A stretch of 64,000 bases of DNA from Georgenia sp. TF02-10. GTDB lineage: Bacteria > Actinomycetota > Actinomycetes > Actinomycetales > Actinomycetaceae. Made by a program: the position numbers and the translations under genes. The stretch lies in the NCBI RefSeq assembly GCF_022759505.1, contig NZ_CP094289.1:992001-1056000 (forward strand), given 5' to 3'. Within the stretch, counting starts at the first letter, position 1. Each line of letters begins with the position of its first letter. The notes beneath the pieces are model-generated. The model did no database searches. It saw nothing but the letters and a program-made list of their open reading frames with translations, and had not been told where the DNA came from. Below, one piece after another: positions 50,756 to 59,647 of the stretch.

Positions 50756-51964
50756 TCAGCCCTTGAGCGCCTCGGTGACCTTCATCCGCCCGCCCGTGTG
50801 CAGCACCGCCCGGCGGTACACCCGCGCCGCCACCCACACGAGCAGCGGGATCGTCACCAGCGCGATGGCGAGGGACAGCGCCATCTCCCACGTGGTCACG
50901 GCGTTGAAGGCGTCCCGCACCGGCATCATGAACGGGGCGAAGAACGGCACCTGGGACATGACCCGCACGGCCGTGCTGTCCGGGTCCGAGGTGACCATGA
51001 ACATCGTCACGTAGAACGGGACGAACATCAGGAACATCAGCGGGGTGGTCACCGAGCCGATGTCCTCCTGCCGGGACACCAGGGCGGCGAAGCCGCCGAA
51101 GAGCAGGGCGTAGAGCAGGTACCCCACCAGGAACCACACGACGAGCCAGACGAGGGCGGCGCCCAGGTCCAGCTCGAAGGTGTCCGTCAGCCCCAGGTAG
51201 GCCGCCGCGGCGGCGGAGGCGCCGCCGAGGAGGAGGATCTGGATGAGCCCGTAGATCCCGATGCCGATGATCTTCCCGGCCAGCAGCTGGGTGGGCCGGA
51301 TGGTGGCCAGCAGGATCTCGACCACCCGGGAGGTCTTCTCCTCCACCACTCCCATCGCGATCGTGCTGCCGGTGCTGACCAGCGTGAAGAGCAGCAGGGT
51401 CACCATGATGACGGCGACCAGGTACCCCGGTCCGTCGAAGAAGCTCTCGTCCTCCTGGAGCACCTCGAGCTGGGGGACGGCCTGGGCCAGGGCCGTGCGG
51501 AAGGCGGCGGGGTCCCCGCCGAGCTCGCTGACCTGGGTGTCGATGACGTAGGCCTGCACCGCCGTCGAGACGACCTGCTGGAGCTCCTCGTCCGGCTCCT
51601 CCGCGGTCATCAGGGTGGGCGCGGCCGGGTCCCCGCCGACGAAGGCGTCCAGGGAGGGGTCGGCGTCGTCCGCGGGCAGGATCCGCTCCTCCGCCTCCGT
51701 GCGGGAGAGGGTGGAGACCTCCAGGGGCAGGTCCTGCTCGGCGGCCGCCGCCTCCAGCGGCCCGGTCAGCTCTGCGGCGGTGGTGTCGACGGCGACGGCG
51801 GTCGTGTCCGGCTCGCTGTCCCGGTTCAGGAAGTACCCGCCGACGACGGTGCCGACGAGGATGACCGCCAGCATCACCGCCATCGAGATGATGTTGGCCT
51901 TGGTCATCAGGCGGGTGCTGACCTCGCGCTTGGCGACCATCCAGACGGTGCTCAGCGCGTCCAT
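50756..51964 (-). CDS. ABC transporter permease, NatB-like (ABC-2 type)
   Basis: A 402-residue membrane protein: one N-terminal helix (IISMAVMLAVILVGTVVGGYFL), a large extracellular loop of about 150 residues, then five helices (LVAVIMVTLLLFTLVSTGS, KIIGIGIYGLIQILLLGGASAAAAAYLGL, LVWLVVWFLVGYLLYALLFGG, TPLMFLMFVPFYVTMFMV, LSLAIALVTIPLLVWVAARVY). The EEKTSRVVEILLATI motif is diagnostic for NatB/ABC-2 permeases. Export of sodium, lipid or antibiotic is possible; the substrate is unknown. The ATG 51964 overlaps the end of the ATPase gene by 13 bases, so the two are translated together. Confidence 0.9.
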   Translation of the reverse strand: MDALSTVWMVAKREVSTRLMTKANIISMAVMLAVILVGTVVGGYFLNRDSEPDTTAVAVDTTAAELTGPLEAAAAEQDLPLEVSTLSRTEAEERILPADDADPSLDAFVGGDPAAPTLMTAEEPDEELQQVVSTAVQAYVIDTQVSELGGDPAAFRTALAQAVPQLEVLQEDESFFDGPGYLVAVIMVTLLLFTLVSTGSTIAMGVVEEKTSRVVEILLATIRPTQLLAGKIIGIGIYGLIQILLLGGASAAAAAYLGLTDTFELDLGAALVWLVVWFLVGYLLYALLFGGFAALVSRQEDIGSVTTPLMFLMFVPFYVTMFMVTSDPDSTAVRVMSQVPFFAPFMMPVRDAFNAVTTWEMALSLAIALVTIPLLVWVAARVYRRAVLHTGGRMKVTEALKG

Positions 51965-52932
51965 GCGGCCTCCTTCGGCTGGCCGACGGCGGCCGGATCG
52001 GCGGCGCCGTCGGGCGGTGGTTCCTCCGCGCTGACGACGTCGCGGAACAGGTCGGTCAGGGTCGGCCGCAGCGGCGAGAACTCCCGCACGGCGGCGTGGC
52101 CGAGGGCGGTGGTGAGCAGCGTGCGGGCGGCGGGCTCGCCGTCGAGCGCGACGACGACGCCGCTGGCCCGGCGGGCCGGGCCGAGGACGGTGGTGCCCGG
52201 GACCGCCCAGGACCGGACGGCGTCGGCGTCGACGGCCGGGCCGGCGTCGAGCAGCCAGCGGGCGTCCTCGGTGGTGCGCAGCTCCTCGATCGTGCCCAGG
52301 GCCTCCATCTGGCCGGCGCGGATGATCCCGACCCGGTCGCACAGCCGCTCGACCAGGTCCAGCTGGTGGGAGGAGAAGATCACCGGCACCCCGGCGTCGG
52401 CCCGCTCCCGCAGCACCGCGCTCATCACGTCCACCGCCACCGGGTCCAGGCCGGAGAAGGGCTCGTCGAGGACGAGGACGTCCGGGGCGTGGACGAGCGC
52501 GGCGGCCAGCTGCACCCGCTGCTGGTTGCCCAGGGACAGCTTCTCCACGTGGTCCCCGCGCCGCGGCCCGACGCCGAGCCGGTCGGTCCAGTAGGTCATC
52601 GCCTCCCGCGCGGCGTCCGGGGACATCCCGTGCAGCCGGGCCAGGTAGGTCAGCTGCTCGCCGACCTTCATCCGCGGGTACAGGCCACGCTCCTCGGGCA
52701 TGTAGCCGACCCGCCGGCGGGCCGTGAGATCCAGCGGCCGGCCCTCCCAGCGGACCTCCCCGGAGTCGGCGGCCAGGACGCCGAGGACGATCCGCATCGC
52801 CGTGGTCTTGCCGGCGCCGTTGGAGCCGACGAAGCCGAAGATCTCCCCGGCTCGGACGTCGAAGGTGAGGTCCTGCAGCGCGCGGAGCGTGCCGTAGGTC
52901 TTGTTGAGATGGTCGATCTCGAGCGCGCTCAT
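51952..52932 (-). CDS. ABC transporter ATP-binding protein, NatA-like
   Basis: A 326-residue ATPase: Walker A GSNGAGKTTAMRIVLG, Q-loop MPEERGLYPRMKV, signature LSLGNQQRVQLAAALVHAP, Walker B VLVLDEPFSGLDP, H-loop SSHQLDLVERLCD. The LSLGNQQ signature and PEERGLYP segment are the NatA form. A C-terminal domain of about 80 residues follows. It drives the NatB-like permease. The ATG 52932 has GAGGAG five bases upstream. A TetR regulator lies upstream on the same strand and may control the pair. Confidence 0.92.
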   Translation of the reverse strand: MSALEIDHLNKTYGTLRALQDLTFDVRAGEIFGFVGSNGAGKTTAMRIVLGVLAADSGEVRWEGRPLDLTARRRVGYMPEERGLYPRMKVGEQLTYLARLHGMSPDAAREAMTYWTDRLGVGPRRGDHVEKLSLGNQQRVQLAAALVHAPDVLVLDEPFSGLDPVAVDVMSAVLRERADAGVPVIFSSHQLDLVERLCDRVGIIRAGQMEALGTIEELRTTEDARWLLDAGPAVDADAVRSWAVPGTTVLGPARRASGVVVALDGEPAARTLLTTALGHAAVREFSPLRPTLTDLFRDVVSAEEPPPDGAADPAAVGQPKEAAWTR

Positions 52933-53090
52933 CTGGCTCCTCGGGCAGGGGTCATCGGGGCGGGGATCGGCGGCCGCGCGCAGGTTATCAGCCGGGTCCT
53001 GCCCCCCGGGCGGCGCCGCGCCGGTATTCGGACGACGGCGGCCGGTGTCGTTGGCCGCGGGCGGCTGACGGCGGCCGGCGGCGAGATCTC

Positions 53091-53744
53091 TCAGCGCCGC
53101 TCGAGGGTCTGCAGCCGCGGCCGGCGCTCCAGCCCGGACAGCCCGTTCCAGGCCAGGTTCACCATGTGCGCGGCGACCTCGGTCTTGTCCGGCTCGCGGG
53201 CCTCGAGCCACCACTGCCCGGTCAGGGCGATCATCCCGACCAGCATCTGGGCGTACATGGGGGCGGCTGCGGCGTCCAGGCGCCGGACCCGGAACTGCTC
53301 GGCGAGCAGGTGCTCGACCTGGCTGGCGACGTCGCCGATGAGGGAGGAGAAGGTGCCGGTGGCCTGCGCGACGGGGGAGTCCCGGACGAGGATGCGGAAG
53401 CCGTCGGTGTTGGCCTCGATGTAGTCCAGCAGCGCCAGCGCGGTCCGCTCGACGACGACCTTGGGGTGCCCGCCGGCGGAGAGCTGGGTGGTGAGCATCC
53501 CGAGCAGGCGTTGCACCTCGCGGTCCACCACGACGGCGTAGATGCCCTCCTTGCCGCCGAAGTGCTCGTACACCACCGGCTTCGAGACCTCGGCCCGCGC
53601 GGCCACCTCCTCGACCGAGGTGCCCTCGAACCCCTTCTCGGCGAAGAGGCTGCAGGCGACGCGCACCAGCTGCTCCCGGCGCTGGCTGCCGGTCATCCGC
53701 GCCCGGGGCGCACGTGCCTTCTGCGACGCCACGGTCCCCATCAT
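53091..53744 (-). CDS. TetR-family transcriptional regulator
   Basis: A 217-residue regulator. The HTH is RREQLVRVACSLFAEKGFEGTSVEEVAARAEVSKPVVYEHFGGKEGIYAVVVD, a textbook TetR recognition region (SKPVVYEHF), followed by an all-helical C-terminal domain. ATG 53744 or the adjacent ATG 53741 is the start. It lies upstream of the NatAB-like exporter on the same strand and close to glmU, where M. tuberculosis also has a TetR gene (Rv1019). Which of the neighbours it regulates is not evident. Confidence 0.9.
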   Translation of the reverse strand: MMGTVASQKARAPRARMTGSQRREQLVRVACSLFAEKGFEGTSVEEVAARAEVSKPVVYEHFGGKEGIYAVVVDREVQRLLGMLTTQLSAGGHPKVVVERTALALLDYIEANTDGFRILVRDSPVAQATGTFSSLIGDVASQVEHLLAEQFRVRRLDAAAAPMYAQMLVGMIALTGQWWLEAREPDKTEVAAHMVNLAWNGLSGLERRPRLQTLERR

Positions 53745-53791
53745 GCCTGCTGGCCGCCGGCGAGCGGGCGCTGATCCGCGGCCCCCGGGCC

Positions 53792-53916
53792 GGCGGGAGC
53801 CGCGCCGCGACCGGCCGGAGCCGCCCCGCGATCGGCCGGAGTAGCCCGCGACCGGAGGGAGCAGCCCCGCGACCGACCGGAGCCGCCGCGCGACCGGCCG
53901 GAGCGGTCGCGCGGGG
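53792..53916. repeat. Six tandem 20–21-bp repeats upstream of tetR
   Basis: Units start at 53792, 53813, 53834, 53854, 53875 and 53896, with a shared pattern GGCCGGAGCCGCCCCGCGAC and two to five changes each. They lie in the leader or promoter region of the TetR gene, before tRNA-Gln, and do not preserve a reading frame across the 20-bp unit. The rest of 53745–54019 shows nothing else. Confidence 0.8.
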
Positions 53917-54019
53917 TCGGGACAGCCCCGACGCGGGCCGGCGGCGCCCGTCTGGCGGCTGGCAGACTGAGGTGCGCGAGCGCGCTCCGCCGCCGGCAGG
54001 AGCGCGGGCACGAGCGCGT

Positions 54020-54091
54020 TCCGCCCTGGTGTAACGGCAGCACGCAGGCCTTTGGTGCCTTGTGGTCCGGGTTCGAATCCTGGGGGCGGAG
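54020..54091 (+). tRNA. tRNA-Gln (anticodon TTG)
   Basis: A 72-nt cloverleaf. The acceptor stem TCCGCCC (54020–54026) pairs with GGGCGGA (54084–54090), G54091 is the discriminator, the anticodon loop CTTTGGT gives TTG at 54052–54054, and the T arm GGTTCGAATCC is intact. CCA is not encoded. Confidence 0.95.
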
Positions 54092-54142
54092 CCGGTGGCC
54101 GGGTATGGGCTGGCGGGTGGAGGACTGGCTCCTGCTGCGCGA

Positions 54143-54336
54143 GGACGACTGCTGTGCGAGTACGACGGGATGATCAAGGACCGCGATCTCGCCGCGGGCG
54201 CCCCGGGCGCCTCGTCGAGATGGAGAAGACCCGCGAGGACGCGCTCCGAGGCCGGTGCCCGCGTGCTGCGCTTCGTCCACCAGGACCTCCTCGATTTCCG
54301 GGCGACCTTCGAGCGGATCCGCTCCGCTCCCGCCGT
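54143..54336 (+). pseudogene. Fragment of a DUF559/AbiEi-like C-terminal domain
   Basis: Forward sequence reads GRLLCEYDGMIKDRDLAAGA, then in another frame RLVEMEKTREDALR, then back to AGARVLRFVHQDLLDFRATF. Joined, these match the C-terminal DUF559 (Vsr-like) region of proteins often annotated as type IV toxin-antitoxin AbiEi or endonuclease-like: EYDG-I-K--, E--R-DALR, VLR-. At least two frameshifts and the missing N-terminus make it dead. It sits 51 bp after tRNA-Gln. The remaining 54337–54484 contain nothing recognisable. Confidence 0.6.
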
Positions 54337-54484
54337 CCCTCCGGGTCGATGCGCGGCCGGTGCCCGGTCTCCTGCCCGTCCCAGGGGCCAGAGGCGCCCG
54401 ACGGGGGCGATAGCCCCGGCGCGAGGACCGCGCCGGGTCGCCGTCGCCCGCCGGACGGCCGCGTCGGCGCCCACCGGCCCGACG

Positions 54485-54490
54485 ATAGAG
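54485..54490 (+). promoter_or_regulatory. Probable -10 element of the glmU–prs operon
   Basis: TAGAGT lies about 60 bases before the glmU GTG in an otherwise GC-rich stretch. It fits TANNNT and gives a short leader that contains the GAGGGAG ribosome site. Confidence 0.4.
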
Positions 54491-54548
54491 TGGCCCGTGC
54501 ACGACGCCCGGAGCGAGGCCGGGCGGTGACCATCCTGAGGGAGCCGGC

Positions 54549-56153
54549 GTGAGCCTGACCCAACCTGCCGCCGTCGTCGTCCTTGCCGCGGGGGAGGGCA
54601 CCCGGATGCGGTCCCGCACCCCCAAGGTGCTGCACGAGATCGGCGGGCGCAGCCTCCTCGGGCACGCGCTCGCCGCGGCCCGCGGGCTGGACCCGGCGCG
54701 GCTGGCCGTGGTCGTGCGGCACGGGCGGGACGCCGTCGCCGCCCACGCCACCGCGGTGGACGGCGGCGTCCTCGTCGTCGACCAGGACGCCGTCCCGGGC
54801 ACCGGGCGGGCCGTGCAGTGCGCCCTGTCCGCGCTCGACGCCGCCACCCACGCCGCCGCCGTCGCCGGCCACGACGGGCCCGGCGCCCCCGCCCACGACC
54901 CGGCCCCGCCGGTGCTCACCGGGCCGGTGGTCGTCACGGCCGGGGACACCCCGCTGCTCGACGCCGCCACCCTGACCGAGCTGCTCGCCGCGCACGCCGC
55001 CGGCGGCAACGCCGTCACCGTGCTCACCACCACGGTGGCCGACCCCACCGGGTACGGCCGGGTGCTGCGCGAGGGCGGCGCCGTCGTCGGCGTGGTGGAG
55101 GAGCGCGACGCCACCCCCGAGCAGCGGCAGGTCCGCGAGATCAACACCTCCACCTACGTCTTCGACGCCGCCGTGCTGCGCGAGACCCTCGGCGGCCTGG
55201 GCCGGGACAACGACCAGGGCGAGGTCTACCTCACCGACGTGATCGCCGCCGCGCACGCCCGCGGCCGGCGGGTCGGCGCCGTCACGGTGGCCGACCCCTG
55301 GCTGGTGGCCGGCGTCAACGACCGGGTCCAGCTCGCCGAGCTGGGCGCCGAGCTCAACCGCCGCACCCTGACGCGGTGGATGCGCGCCGGCGTCACCGTC
55401 GTGGACCCGGCCAGCACCTGGGTGGACGTGTCCGTCGAGCTCGCGCCGGACGTGACGCTGCTGCCCGGCACCCAGCTGCACGGCCGCACCCGGGTCGCGG
55501 AGGGCGCGCGCGTCGGCCCGGACACCACGCTGACCGACGTCGCCGTCGGCCCCGGCGCCACCGTGGTCCGCACCCACGGCGCGGGCGCCGTGCTCGGCGC
55601 GGACGTCACGGTCGGCCCCTTCGCCTATCTCCGGCCCGGCACCGAGCTGGGCACCGGCGGGAAGATCGGCACCTTCGTGGAGACGAAGAACGCCCAGATC
55701 GGCCCCGCCGCGAAGGTCCCGCACCTGACCTACGTCGGCGACGCCACCATCGGGGAGGGCTCGAACGTCGGCGCCTCCTCGGTCTTCGTCAACTACGACG
55801 GCGTGGCGAAGCACCGCACCACGATCGGCGCGCACGCCCGCACCGGGTCGGACAACATGTTCGTCGCGCCGGTGACCGTCGGCGACGGCGCCTACACCGG
55901 GGCCGGCACCATCGTCCGGGAGGACGTCCCGCCCGGGGCGCTGTCGGTGACCGGGGCCGGGCAGCGGATCCTCGAGGGCTGGGTGCTGCGCCGCCGGGCC
56001 GGCACGCCCTCCGCGCTGGCCGCCGAGCGGGCCCTGGCCGACGGCGGCGGCGGGCTGGGCGCGCAGGCGCGGGCCGAGCGGGCCCGGCCGGGCCCGGAGC
56101 CGCAGACACCGCGGGACCATGCCGCCCGCGCGGCGGAGGGCCGCGAGCGATGA
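54549..56153 (+). CDS. glmU: Bifunctional UDP-N-acetylglucosamine pyrophosphorylase / glucosamine-1-phosphate N-acetyltransferase
   Basis: A 534-residue bifunctional enzyme making UDP-GlcNAc for peptidoglycan. The N-terminal uridyltransferase has [24 protein letters not shown] and DTPLLD; the C-terminal left-handed beta-helix acetyltransferase has [47 protein letters not shown] and the catalytic His region VAKHRTTIG. An Ala/Pro/Arg-rich tail of about 50 residues and an inserted loop ([20 protein letters not shown]) make it longer than the usual 450–495 residues. GTG 54549 has GAGGGAG six bases upstream. Its stop overlaps the prs ATG. Confidence 0.96.
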   Translation: MSLTQPAAVVVLAAGEGTRMRSRTPKVLHEIGGRSLLGHALAAARGLDPARLAVVVRHGRDAVAAHATAVDGGVLVVDQDAVPGTGRAVQCALSALDAATHAAAVAGHDGPGAPAHDPAPPVLTGPVVVTAGDTPLLDAATLTELLAAHAAGGNAVTVLTTTVADPTGYGRVLREGGAVVGVVEERDATPEQRQVREINTSTYVFDAAVLRETLGGLGRDNDQGEVYLTDVIAAAHARGRRVGAVTVADPWLVAGVNDRVQLAELGAELNRRTLTRWMRAGVTVVDPASTWVDVSVELAPDVTLLPGTQLHGRTRVAEGARVGPDTTLTDVAVGPGATVVRTHGAGAVLGADVTVGPFAYLRPGTELGTGGKIGTFVETKNAQIGPAAKVPHLTYVGDATIGEGSNVGASSVFVNYDGVAKHRTTIGAHARTGSDNMFVAPVTVGDGAYTGAGTIVREDVPPGALSVTGAGQRILEGWVLRRRAGTPSALAAERALADGGGGLGAQARAERARPGPEPQTPRDHAARAAEGRER

Positions 56154-57130
56154 CGGGGATCGTCACCAGCGGCGCCAAGCGGCTGGTCGTGGTCACCGGC
56201 CGCGCCCACCCCGCCCTCGCGGCCGACGTCGCCAGCGCGCTCGGCATCGAGCTGCTGCCCACCACCGCCTACGACTTCGCCAACGGCGAGATCTACGTCC
56301 GGTTCGCCGAGTCGGTGCGCGGCACCGACGCGTTCGTGCTGCAGTCCCACGGCACGCCGATCAACAAGTGGCTGATGGAGCAGCTGCTGATGGTCGACGC
56401 GCTCAAGCGCGGCTCGGCCAAGCGGATCACCGTCGTCGCGCCGTTCTACCCCTACGCCCGCCAGGACAAGAAGCACCGCGGCCGGGAGCCCATCTCCGCC
56501 CGGCTGGTGGCCGACCTGTTCAAGACCGCGGGCGCGGACCGGCTGCTCAGCGTGGACCTGCACGCCGCGCAGACCCAGGGCTTCTTCGACGGCCCGGTGG
56601 ACCACCTGTGGGCCATGCCGATCCTCACCGACTACGTCCGCACCCGGGTGGACGTCGGGAACGTCGCGGTGGTCTCGCCCGACGCCGGCCGGATCCGGGT
56701 GGCGGAGCAGTGGGCCGCCCGCCTCGGCGGGGCGCCGCTGGCGTTCGTGCACAAGACCCGGGACATCAACCGGCCCAACTCGACGGTGGCCAACCGGGTG
56801 GTCGGGGACGTCCAGGGCCGCACCGCCATCCTGGTGGACGACCTCATCGACACCGGCGGCACGATCACCGAGGCGGTGAAGGTGGTGCGCGCCGCGGGGG
56901 CCTCGGACGTCATCGTCGCGGCCACCCACGGCGTGCTCTCCGACCCGGCGCCGCACCGGCTGTCGGAGTCCGGGGCGCGCGAGGTCATCGTCACCGACAC
57001 CCTGGCCATCCCGGCCGAGAAGCGGTTCGACAAGCTCACCGTGCTGCCGATCGCGCCGCTGCTGGCCCGGGCCATCCGGGAGGTCTTCGACGACGGGTCG
57101 GTCACCTCGCTGTTCGACGGCAACGCCTGA
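56150..57130 (+). CDS. prs: Ribose-phosphate pyrophosphokinase (PRPP synthetase)
   Basis: A 326-residue class I PRPP synthetase. Motifs: [50 protein letters not shown] (ATP site), [20 protein letters not shown] (metal-binding His), [15 protein letters not shown] and the PRPP loop [18 protein letters not shown]. It makes PRPP for nucleotides, His and Trp. The ATG overlaps the glmU stop by four bases. In related genomes rplY follows directly; here a minus-strand dienelactone hydrolase gene lies between. Confidence 0.97.
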   Translation: MTGIVTSGAKRLVVVTGRAHPALAADVASALGIELLPTTAYDFANGEIYVRFAESVRGTDAFVLQSHGTPINKWLMEQLLMVDALKRGSAKRITVVAPFYPYARQDKKHRGREPISARLVADLFKTAGADRLLSVDLHAAQTQGFFDGPVDHLWAMPILTDYVRTRVDVGNVAVVSPDAGRIRVAEQWAARLGGAPLAFVHKTRDINRPNSTVANRVVGDVQGRTAILVDDLIDTGGTITEAVKVVRAAGASDVIVAATHGVLSDPAPHRLSESGAREVIVTDTLAIPAEKRFDKLTVLPIAPLLARAIREVFDDGSVTSLFDGNA

Positions 57131-57230
57131 GCCGCCGTCGGCAAGCCCTGGCTCGCCGGGCGTCATCGAGCCGCTGACCCGCCGACGTTGCCCCCGGACC
57201 GGACTCGCCCGGCGTCCGCGGCACGGCGGC

Positions 57231-57953
57231 TCAGGCCGCCGGGAGCTCTCGGCGCAGGAACTCCACCGTCTGCGCCCACGCGGCCGCGGACGCCTCGGCG
57301 TGGTGGAAGGCGGGGGAGGGGTTGTCGAAGGCGTGCCCCGCGCCGGGGTGGAGGTGGACCTCCACGCCGGGCCGCTCGACGGCCTGCCGGATCCGCTCCA
57401 CCTGCTCCATCGGGAGGTAGTCGTCGGCCGTGCCGAAGTGGTGCAGCGACGGTGCGGTCACCGCGGGGGCGAGGTCGAGCAGGTCGGGCAGCGCCGAGCC
57501 GTAGTAGGACACCAGCACGTCCGGGGCGGCCGAGGCCGCAGCGGCGAAGGCGATCCCGCCGCCCAGGCAGAACCCGACCAGCCCGGCCCCGCCGTCGACC
57601 TCCGGCCGCGCCCGCAGCGCCGCCAGGGCGGCGGCGGTGTCCGCGACCGCGGCGCCGAAGTCCAGCCGCGCCATCAGCCCCAGACCCTGCTCCAGGACGT
57701 CCGGGCGGGACTCGTCCACCGTCTCCCCGAGCCGCCAGTACAGGTCGGGGAGCAGGACGAGGTACCCCAGCCCGGCCAGGTCGGCCGCCCGGGCCTGCAT
57801 GTACGCGCTGACGCCGAAGATCTCCTGCACCAGGACCAGCCCGGGCCCGCGGCCCGACGGCGGCCGCCACAGCTGCGCGGGCATCGGGCCGTCGGCGGTG
57901 GGCACCTCGGTGGCGGCCGGGCTGGGCAGATTGTCGGCGGTCGGGCTGGGCAT
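57231..57953 (-). CDS. Dienelactone hydrolase family protein
   Basis: A 240-residue alpha/beta hydrolase of the DLH family: a Glu in VLVQEIFGVSAYMQARAADLAGLGYLVLLPDLYW, the Cys nucleophile in LVGFCLGGGIAF (in place of Ser), the Asp in FGTADDYLP and the His in PGAGHAFDNP. The nucleophile Cys is normal in this family. Substrate not known; homologues open dienelactones from catechol breakdown or act as general esterases. Convergent with prs. Inserted between prs and rplY, which are adjacent in many actinobacteria. Confidence 0.9.
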   Translation of the reverse strand: MPSPTADNLPSPAATEVPTADGPMPAQLWRPPSGRGPGLVLVQEIFGVSAYMQARAADLAGLGYLVLLPDLYWRLGETVDESRPDVLEQGLGLMARLDFGAAVADTAAALAALRARPEVDGGAGLVGFCLGGGIAFAAAASAAPDVLVSYYGSALPDLLDLAPAVTAPSLHHFGTADDYLPMEQVERIRQAVERPGVEVHLHPGAGHAFDNPSPAFHHAEASAAAWAQTVEFLRRELPAA

Positions 57954-58047
57954 GGCGGCTCCTGGTCTCGGTGGTGGCGTCAGTGTCCCGCAGGGCCCGG
58001 TGGGATTGCTCTCACACGGCCGGTCGAGCGGGCCCGGCCGGTGCCGT

Positions 58048-58053
58048 TAGGAT
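58048..58053 (+). promoter_or_regulatory. Probable -10 element upstream of rplY
   Basis: TAGGAT is a good TANNNT box about 175 bases before the rplY GTG. No clear -35 pairs with it. Confidence 0.35.
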
Positions 58054-58227
58054 GGGCAGGTTGCCTCGGCGAGGGACGCCGGACGGGCCTCCAGGCCCGC
58101 GGTGGCCGCCAGCAGCGGCGCGCCGCCCCCGGCTCCGTGATTCGACGCGGTGGTGCCTGCTCGCGCCGTCCGCCCGACGTCCCACGCTGAGGCCACCGCG
58201 ACCGAGACCAGCCCCAAGGAGACTCCC

Positions 58228-58857
58228 GTGGCCGAGACCACCAAGCTCACCGCGACCCGCCGGACCGAGTTCGGCAAGGGCGCCGCCCGCCGCACCCGCC
58301 GCGCCGGCCTGATCCCCGCCGTCCTCTACGGGCACGGCACCGAGCCGCAGCACCTGGCCCTGCCGTCCCACGAGACGTTCCTGGCGCTGAAGGACTCCGC
58401 CAACGCCCTGCTCACCCTCGACGTCGACGGCACCGAGCAGCTGGCCCTGGCCAAGGACGTCCAGCGTGACCCGGTCAAGCGGCACATCGAGCACGTCGAC
58501 CTGGTCATCGTCCGGGCCGGCGAGCGGGTCACCGTCGAGGTCCCGCTGCACGTCACCGGCGAGTCCGCGCCCGGGACCATCCACCAGCTCGAGCTGCAGA
58601 CGATCACCGTCAACGTCCCCGCCACCCGCATCCCCGAGTCGGTGCCGGTCCCGGTCGAGGGCCTCGAGGACGGCGCGGTCGTCCGCGTCGCCGACATCCC
58701 CCGGCCCTCCGACGCCGGCATCGAGGACGACCCGGAGACCGTCGTCGTCGTCATCTCCACCCCGCGGGCCAGTGCCGAGGACCTGGAGGCCGACGAGGCC
58801 GCCGCGGCCGCCGGCGCCGAGGCCGGCGCGCCTGCCGCCGAGCCGGCCGGCGCCTGA
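58228..58857 (+). CDS. rplY: 50S ribosomal protein L25 / general stress protein Ctc
   Basis: A 209-residue CTC-type L25 binding 5S rRNA. The N-terminal L25 domain begins KLTATRRTEFGKGAARRTRRAGLIPAVLYGHG and contains QRDPVKRHIEHVDLVIV; the C-terminal TL5 domain has LQTITVNVPATRIPESVPVPVEGL. An acidic Ala/Glu tail of about 35 residues follows. GTG 58228 has AAGGAG six bases upstream; the frame is open to 58150. Followed by a strong hairpin and then pth, as in most actinobacteria. Confidence 0.95.
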   Translation: MAETTKLTATRRTEFGKGAARRTRRAGLIPAVLYGHGTEPQHLALPSHETFLALKDSANALLTLDVDGTEQLALAKDVQRDPVKRHIEHVDLVIVRAGERVTVEVPLHVTGESAPGTIHQLELQTITVNVPATRIPESVPVPVEGLEDGAVVRVADIPRPSDAGIEDDPETVVVVISTPRASAEDLEADEAAAAAGAEAGAPAAEPAGA

Positions 58858-58869
58858 GCCCGCCGCGAC

Positions 58870-58902
58870 GCGCCCCGGGTCCCGCCGTCGGCCCCGGGGC
58901 GC
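58870..58902 (+). terminator. Terminator-like hairpin after rplY
   Basis: GCGCCCCGGG (58870–58879) pairs perfectly with CCCGGGGCGC (58893–58902), loop 13 bases, starting 12 bases after the stop. No T-tract. It may reduce read-through into pth. Confidence 0.6.
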
Positions 58903-58969
58903 TTCGCCGTGCAAGGCGTAGCACGCGCCCGGAGCGAGGTAGCGCGCGGCCGGACCGAGGAGGATCGTC

Positions 58970-59560
58970 ATGAGCCCGTGGCTCGTCGTCGGGCTGGGCA
59001 ACCCCGGGGCCCAGTACGCCGGCAACCGGCACAACGTCGGCCAGATGGTGCTGGACGTCCTGGCCCGGCGCACCAACGGCTCCTTCACCACGCACAAGGC
59101 CCGCGCCCTGGTCCTCGACGGCCGGCTCGGCACCGGGCCGGGCGGGGCCCCCGGCCCCCGGGTGATCCTGGCCAAGCCCGCCTCCTACATGAACGTCTCC
59201 GGCGGGCCGGTGGGCGCGCTGGTGAAGTTCTACGACGTCGACCCCGGCCACCTGCTCCTCGTGCACGACGACCTGGACCTGCCCGCGGACACCCTGCGGC
59301 TCAAGCGCGGCGGCGGGGAGGGCGGGCACAACGGCCTGAAGTCGGTCTCCGCGGCCCTCGGCACCCGGGACTATCTGCGGCTCCGGGTCGGCATCGGCCG
59401 CCCGCCGGGCCGGATGGACCCGGCCGACTACGTCCTGCGGGACTTCTCCGCGGCCGAGCGGCCCGAGCTGGCGGTCACCCTGGAGGAGGCCGCGGACGCC
59501 GTCGAGGAGCTGGTGACGGTGGGGCTGGAGAAGACCCAGCAGCGGCTGCACACCGCCTGA
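58970..59560 (+). CDS. pth: Peptidyl-tRNA hydrolase
   Basis: A 196-residue Pth that recycles tRNA from peptidyl-tRNA. Motifs: [28 protein letters not shown] (catalytic His in NRHNVG), [24 protein letters not shown], and [15 protein letters not shown]. About normal length. GAGGATC lies just before the ATG. It follows rplY, the standard partner. Confidence 0.96.
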   Translation: MSPWLVVGLGNPGAQYAGNRHNVGQMVLDVLARRTNGSFTTHKARALVLDGRLGTGPGGAPGPRVILAKPASYMNVSGGPVGALVKFYDVDPGHLLLVHDDLDLPADTLRLKRGGGEGGHNGLKSVSAALGTRDYLRLRVGIGRPPGRMDPADYVLRDFSAAERPELAVTLEEAADAVEELVTVGLEKTQQRLHTA

Positions 59561-59584
59561 CCCGAGGAAGCGGCCGCCGTCGTC

Positions 59585-59604
59585 GGCCGCCGCCGGCGGC
59601 GGCC
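59585..59604. terminator. 20-bp perfect palindrome between convergent pth and TSUP genes
   Basis: GGCCGCCGCC-GGCGGCGGCC is exactly self-complementary and lies between two convergent stops (59560 and 59648). It can fold on either strand, so it could be a bidirectional terminator, but the lack of a loop also allows it to be only a GC repeat. Confidence 0.45.
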
Positions 59605-59647
59605 TCGTGCGCCGCCCGGCGGGGCCAAGCCCCTCGTCCCTGCACCG

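Noticed and set aside
53792-53916. CRISPR-like array
   Set aside because: The 20–21-bp units are directly adjacent without spacers, so this is a tandem repeat. No cas genes are present.
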